Positions 1 through 6,000 of a stretch of 7,553 nt of DNA are shown here, one piece after another. Where the stretch lies: contig CANHKH010000158.1 of assembly GCA_947460165.1 (NCBI GenBank), positions 1 through 7,553 on the forward strand. Direction: 5' to 3'. Within the stretch, counting starts at the first letter, position 1; the number at the start of each line of letters is the position of its first letter. Position numbers and translations under genes: made by a program. The notes under the pieces were generated by a model. It was given only the letters and a program-made list of their open reading frames with translations. It made no database searches and was not told the DNA's origin. The DNA comes from Comamonadaceae bacterium. Lineage in GTDB: Bacteria; Pseudomonadota; Gammaproteobacteria; Burkholderiales; Burkholderiaceae_C.

Positions 1-3000
1 CCTGGCCATCAATGACCTGGACGAAATCGCCCCCACGGTGGCCATCAACGCCAGTGCCACCAGTCTGGGTGCCAACGCCACCGCCACGCTCAACTTCACC
101 TTGAGCGAAGCGCTGGCCAATTTCAGCCTGGCCAATGTCACCGTCACCGGGGGTGCGCTCAGCAACCTGGCTGGCAGCGGCACCGCCTACACCGCCACCT
201 TCACGCCCTATGCCGGCCTGAGAGGCGCGGCCACCGTGAGCGTGGCCGCCAATGCCGTCACCGACATTGCAGGCAACGCCAACAGCGCTGCCAGCAACGC
301 CGTCTCCATCACGGTGGACACCTTGGCCCCGCAAGTGACCCGCATCAGCGCCAGCCGCTCGTCCTTGCAGGTGGACCAAACGTCCAACCTCAGCATCACC
401 CTGAGCGAAGCCAGCACCACCTTTGACCTGGGTGACCTGCAAGCCGTGGGCGGCACACTCAGTAACTTGGCAGGCAGTGGCAGCAGCTACACCGCCACCT
501 TCACGCCTGACGACAACCGCACTGTCCCCGGCAGCGTGTCCGTCGCCCTCCGCAGCTTCAGCGACACCGCTGGCAATGCCAACCAGCGCTCTGACAACGA
601 CGGCGTGGTCATGGCCATTCAAACCCTGCGCCCCACCGCGACACTGAGCGCACGCCAGGCCACACTGGGCATGGGCGAGGTCAGCACCATTGACATCACC
701 CTGAGTGAAAAAGCCACCGACTTCGACCTGACCGACCTCAGCGCCAGCCACGGCGCCCTCAGCGAATTCACGCCCTTGGGTGACGGCATGCGTTACAGCG
801 TGCTGTTCACGCCCGAGGCACCGTACACCGGCAGCGGCAGCGTCACACTGCCTGACGGCCGCTTCACCAATGCAGCCGGCAACAGCAACAAGGGCGAGGG
901 CCAAGCCGCCAGCACCGACAGCCTGGCCATAGACACCACCCCACCCACGGTCACCCTCACCAGCGACGTGATGGCTTTGGCCATTGGCCAGAGCGCAAAA
1001 GTCACCTTCACTTTCAACAAAGACCCGGGCGACAGCTTTGACGCCAAAGACATCACCGTCAACGGTGGCCAGCTGAGCAACTTGGTCAACCACACCGGCA
1101 CCATCTGGACAGCGCATTTCACGCCCACCGACGGCAGTACCGGCGAGGCCCGCATTTCGGTGGCCTCTGGCCGCTACACCGATGCCGCAGGCAACAAAGG
1201 CAGTGCTGGCACCGCACCCCCCATCGCCCTGGACACCCAAGGCCCGGTGGCCGACAGTGTGTTGCCCGGCAATGCCAGTACGGTGCTGCCCGGCCACGGA
1301 CTGGCGCTGAGCTTCAGCGAGGTGGTCCGCAAAGGCACGGGCCATATCGTGCTGGTCGACGACACCGCAGGCACCCGCACCACGCTGGCCATGACCGACC
1401 CCGCCGTCGTGCTGTCTAACGGCGGCAAAACCCTCACCATCACACCCCCTGCCGCGCTGGTGGCAGGCCGCCAATACCATGTAGAAGCCGATGCCGCCAG
1501 CTTGTTGGACGCCGCAGGCAACGCCTGGGCCGGCATCGCAGCGAGTAACACATGGGCAGGCAGCAGTTGGCGCTTCACCGCCGCCACGCCCAGCGTGAGC
1601 CTCAACCCCATCAGCACCGACAACCGCGTCAACGGCAGCGAGAACACGTCTGGCGTGCTCATCAGCGGCACCATTGAGTCCAACACCGCAGGCATGGTGG
1701 CCGCCTTTGTGGCGGGCAACTTTGCCGTCACGCTCACCCCCCAAGGCGGCGGTGCCAACATCAGCGCCAACGCCACCAACTACACCACCACCACCGGCGC
1801 TTGGAGCTTAACGCTGCCCGGCAACGCCTTGGTCGATGGCAAAACCTATGACGTGGCCGTGGCCGTCACAGGCACCAGCGGCGCGGCCTTGAACGCCACA
1901 GCCAGCACCTCTGGCAAAGTACTGGCCGACCTCAGCGCCGCAGCGCCCACGCTGACCCTGCTGAGCGACACCGGCAGCAGCAACAGCGACGGAAAAACCA
2001 ATCAGGCCACCCTCAGCCTTGCCGGTTTGGAGAGCAAAGCCACTTGGGAATACAGCACCAATGGCGGCAGCACTTGGCAGGCAGGCAGCGGCACCCAATT
2101 CAATGGCGCCAGCACCGACGGCGCGCACAGCGTGCAAGTGCGTCAGACCGACGCGGCAGGCAATGTGTCCAGCAGCGCGTCGTTCAACTACACCCTGGAC
2201 ACCTCCGCAGCCCAACCCGTCATCAACGCGGTGGCCACCGACAACATCATCAACGCCAGCGAAGCGGGCAGCGCCATCACAGGCACCGCAGAAGCCGGTG
2301 CCACCGTGGCGCTGATGCTGGGCAGTTGGAAGCAAAAGCGCGCCATCTCAGTCACTGCAGACGGCAGCGGCAACTGGACATACACCCTGACGGACGCCGA
2401 CCTGGCCGCACTGCGCAACGGCCAAACCCAAATCACGGCCAAACAAACCGACGTGGCGGGCAACTCATCGTTCCCCACGCTGCGCAACATCACCGTGGAC
2501 ACCTTGGCGCCCACCGTCACCTTAGATACCACGCAGACGCAACTCACTGCAGCCAACGCCACCAGCACACTGAGCTTCACACTCAGTGAAGAAAGCACCA
2601 ACTTCACGGCCAGCAGCATCACGGCGACGGGTGGCACGCTCAGCAACTTTGCAGGCAGCGGCACGCAATACACCGCCACCTTCACCCCCACCAACGCGGC
2701 CACCACCACAGGCAGCGTCAAAGTCGCCGCGGGTGCTTTCCGCGACGCCGCGGGCAACACCAATGCCGAGGCCAGCAACACCATAGAACTCATTGTGGAC
2801 ACCGTGGTGCCCGCCGTGGCTGTGACCAGCAGCGCCAGCACCTTGCGGGCAGGCGAGACGGCCACGCTTACCTTCACCCTGAGCGAGGCCAGCGACAGCT
2901 TTGGCGCTGACAAAATCAGCCTGGTCGGCGGCACACTGGGCCCACTCAGCGCCAACGCAGCGCGCACCGTCTACACCGGCGTGTTCACGCCGACCCCAGG

Positions 3001-6000
3001 CTTTGCCGGGGCGGGCAGCATCACGGTGGCCAACAGCGCTTTTTTTGACCGAGGCGGCAACCCCAACGTAGACGGCGCCGAGGCCAACAACAGCCTGGCC
3101 CTGACCATCCAGGGCGGCATCGTCACGCTCGACATCAGCAGCGACACAACAGCCCTCAAAGCGGGCGAGACAGCCACCATCAGCTTCAGCTTCAGCGCCG
3201 CCCCTACCGGCTTTGCGGCCGGTGACATCACCGTGGCAGGCGGCACCTTGGGCCCGCTCACCACCGTGGACAGCACCCACTACACCGCCACCTTCACGCC
3301 CGCTGCCAATGCCGCCAGCGGCACAGCCAGCATCAGCGTCGCCAAGGGCAGCTACACCGGTGGCAGTGGCAACCTGGGCGAAGGCGCCAGCCTTACCGGC
3401 ATTGCCTTGGACACCTTGGCACCCACCCTTCAAACCCTCAACCCCGAAGATAACGGCTATTTGGCCGCAGGCAACGCCTTGGTGGCCACCTTCACCGAGT
3501 TGGTCAGCGCAGGCACCGGCAGCATCCGCTTGGTGGACGACACCAACAACACCACGGTCACCTACGACATCACCGACAGCGCCATCGCCATCGACGGTGA
3601 CACACTCACCCTGACCCCCAGCACCGCCCTGGTGGCAGGACACAACTACCACCTGAGCATCGATAACACCGCATTGCTGGATGCGGCGGGCAACGCCTAT
3701 GTGGGCATCGCCAACGCCACCAGCTGGAACTTTGGAGCCACCAACCTGTCCACCACGCTCAACCCGGTCACGGGTGACGGTCGCATCAATGACGACGAAA
3801 AGTTGGCCGGCCCGATTGTGTTGAGCGGCACGGTTTCGTCCCTCAACCCGGCCGTGCTCACCGCGCTGGTGGCCAGCGACATCGTGGTCAAGGTCACCGT
3901 GCCTCGCGATGGCGGCTGGAATGACAGCAGCAACAAAATTCTCACCTGCACCGGCGTCACCTACAACAGCGCCACCGGCGATTGGACCGCCACCTTGCCC
4001 AGCAGCTGGGTGTACGACGGGTTTTTGTCCGACAGCACCACCACCACCTTCATCCACGGCGACACCGACACCATCCGCGTCACCATCACCGGCCGCAGCG
4101 GCACCGCTGCCGCAGGCCTGACTGCCACGCTCACCGACACCATGACGGTGGACCTGAGCGACCCCGCCACGCCCACCCTCACACTGGCCGGTGACACCGG
4201 CAGCAGCAACAGCGACGGCATCACCCGCAACGGCCTCATCAACGTGGGTGCGTTAGAAGCCGGTGGCACTTGGCAATACAGCGTGGACAACGGCGCCAAC
4301 TGGCAAGCCGGCACAGGCAACAGCCTGGCGCTCACCCAAGACGGTGCGGTCGCCCTGCAAGTCAAGCAAGCCGATGCCGCGGGCAACCAGTCTGCCGTTC
4401 GCAGCCTGGCCGTCACCCTGGACACCCAGGCCGAAGCCCCCGTGGTCAACGCGATTGCCACCGACAACCGCATCAACGCCAGCGAAACCAGCACTGCCAT
4501 CACCGGCACGGCTGACGCCAATGCCAGCGTGAGTCTGGTCATTGGGACCAACACCCGCACCGTCACCGCCAACGGCAGTGGCGTATGGACTTACACCCTG
4601 GTCGCAGGAGACATCACCGCCATGGGGCAAGGGAACGAAGTCATCAAAGTCACCCAGGCTGACAAGGCAGGCAACACCAGTGCGGCCACCAGCGCTGTGA
4701 TTGAGGTTGACACCGTGCTGCCCACTGTCACACTGGTCAACACCGGCAGCGCCACTTTGTTGGCTGGGCAGAGCACCACTTTCAGCGCCACGCTGAGCGA
4801 ACTCTCGGCCAACTTTTCTGCGGACAGCCTGACTGTCAGTGGCGGCACCGTGACCAACTTCAAAGTCGATACCACTGGCTTGGTCTACACAGGCACGTTC
4901 ATGCCAGACAGCAACAGCACCACAGCAGGCAGCATTGGCGTTGCAGCGAGTGCAGTCAGTGATACGTCGGCCAACACCAACAGTGCTGCCAGCAGCACGT
5001 TGGCTCTCACCATCAACACAGTGCGCCCCACGGTGGCCATCACCAGCAACGTGGCGGCAAGCACCACCCTGCACGTGGGCGACACCGCCAACGTTACTTT
5101 CACGCTTAGCGCAGCATCCAGCGACTTCACAGCCGCCGATGTGACCACCGTGGGTGGCAGCTTAAGCAACTTTGCAGGCAGCGGCACTGTCTACACTGCC
5201 ACTTTCACGCCCGACGCCAACAGCCGAGCCCCCGGCAGCGTCAGCGTGGCCAGCGGCACCTTTGCCAACGCCGCGACCAATACCAATGCCGACGGTACCG
5301 ATGACAACAACATGGTCAGCTTTGGCATCGCCACAGCCCGCCCCACCTTGAGCATCAGCAGCGACCTGGGCACCTTGAGCGGCTCTCAAACGGCGCAAAT
5401 CACCTTCACCTTCAGTGAAGATCCGGGCAGCAGCTTCAGCTGGGACGGCAACACGGGCGACATCAGCCTCACCGGGGGTACGCTCAGCGCCCTCAAAGGC
5501 GTTGGCACCGTTCAAAACGCTTTCTTTACGCCCACACCAGGTTTTTCAGGCGCGGCCGTCATCAGCGTGGCCGATGGCCTTTACACCAACGCTACTGGCA
5601 GCCTGGGCCAGGCCGGTGGCAGCCCATCCCTCACCATCGATACCGTCACTCCCACCGTGGCCATCAGTCGCAGTGGCAGCGGCACCTTGGGTGTGGGCCA
5701 GACAGACACCATCGCCTTTGACTTCAGCGAAGCGCCAGAAAGCAGCTTCACGCTGGCCGACATCGACGTGAATGGCGGCACATTGGGCCCACTCAGCGCC
5801 GTTTCGTCTACGCGCTATGTGGCCACCTTTACCCCTGATGCCAACGTCAGCGGCACGGCCAATCTGCGTGTCGTCAACGGCCGTTTCAATGACAGCGCAG
5901 GCAACAACAATGCCGATGGCAACGAAACCAACAACCTGCTGTCTATTGCCTATGCCACAGGCAACAGCAATAGCGGAAGTGCGACGAGTGCCAGCGTACC

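Larger units (their letters stand above)
1238..2503 (+). repeat. B-C-D-E module cassette, copy 1
   Basis: Residues 413-834 hold four different Ig-like modules in the order B, C, D, E. The same order recurs at 3416-4714. Spacing between equivalent module starts is 2178 (B), 2157 (C), 2223 (D) and 2223 (E) bases, so the cassette moved as a unit with small indels. DNA identity is mostly eroded, but short exact matches survive, the best being 26 bases shared by 1967-1992 and 4193-4218. This cassette is flanked by A modules on both sides. Confidence 0.5.
3416..4714 (+). repeat. B-C-D-E module cassette, copy 2
   Basis: Residues 1139-1571 repeat the module order of 1238-2503. At 1299 bases it is 33 bases longer, the net result of a longer C module and shorter B and E modules. 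Together with A5-A7 it forms a 2211-base (737-residue) higher-order unit at 2504-4714. Unit 1 has four A modules before the cassette and this one has three, so A-module copy number varies independently of the cassette. Confidence 0.5.

Noticed and set aside
1217..1742. C6 runs at 1217-1222 and 1737-1742 as slippage sites
   Set aside because: Six C in Pro-containing codons are expected by chance in a sequence this rich in C, and they are too short to argue for phase variation.
1174..1779. Antisense open frames at 1174-1779, 1808-2335, 3961-4572 and 4253-5074
   Set aside because: All are shadows of the forward coding frame. They overlap one another and cross module boundaries, and their translations are low-complexity with no recognisable motif.
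2044..2589. Forward open frame of 181 codons in another frame
   Set aside because: The translation is dominated by His, Arg and Gln, as expected from out-of-frame reading of GCC/ACC/AGC-rich DNA. The overlapping frame has clear D1, E1 and A5 modules.
2522..4057. Long antisense open frame of 511 codons
   Set aside because: It lies opposite the Ig-array frame. Forward TTA, CTA and TCA are rare in this GC-rich sequence, so the reverse strand has few stops. Its translation is Gly/Val/Ala/Gln-rich with no domain pattern.
2642..5187. Short exact repeats considered as a CRISPR array or mobile element ends
   Set aside because: The repeats are far apart, coding, in phase with the protein modules and not regularly spaced. 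No inverted ends, target duplications or transposase are present.
5415..5771. Other-frame forward open frames (also 423-647, 3213-3614, 6336-6569)
   Set aside because: Their translations are Ala/Pro/Thr/Ser-rich and show no domain motif. They are nested in the main frame, which has continuous module structure at the same places.
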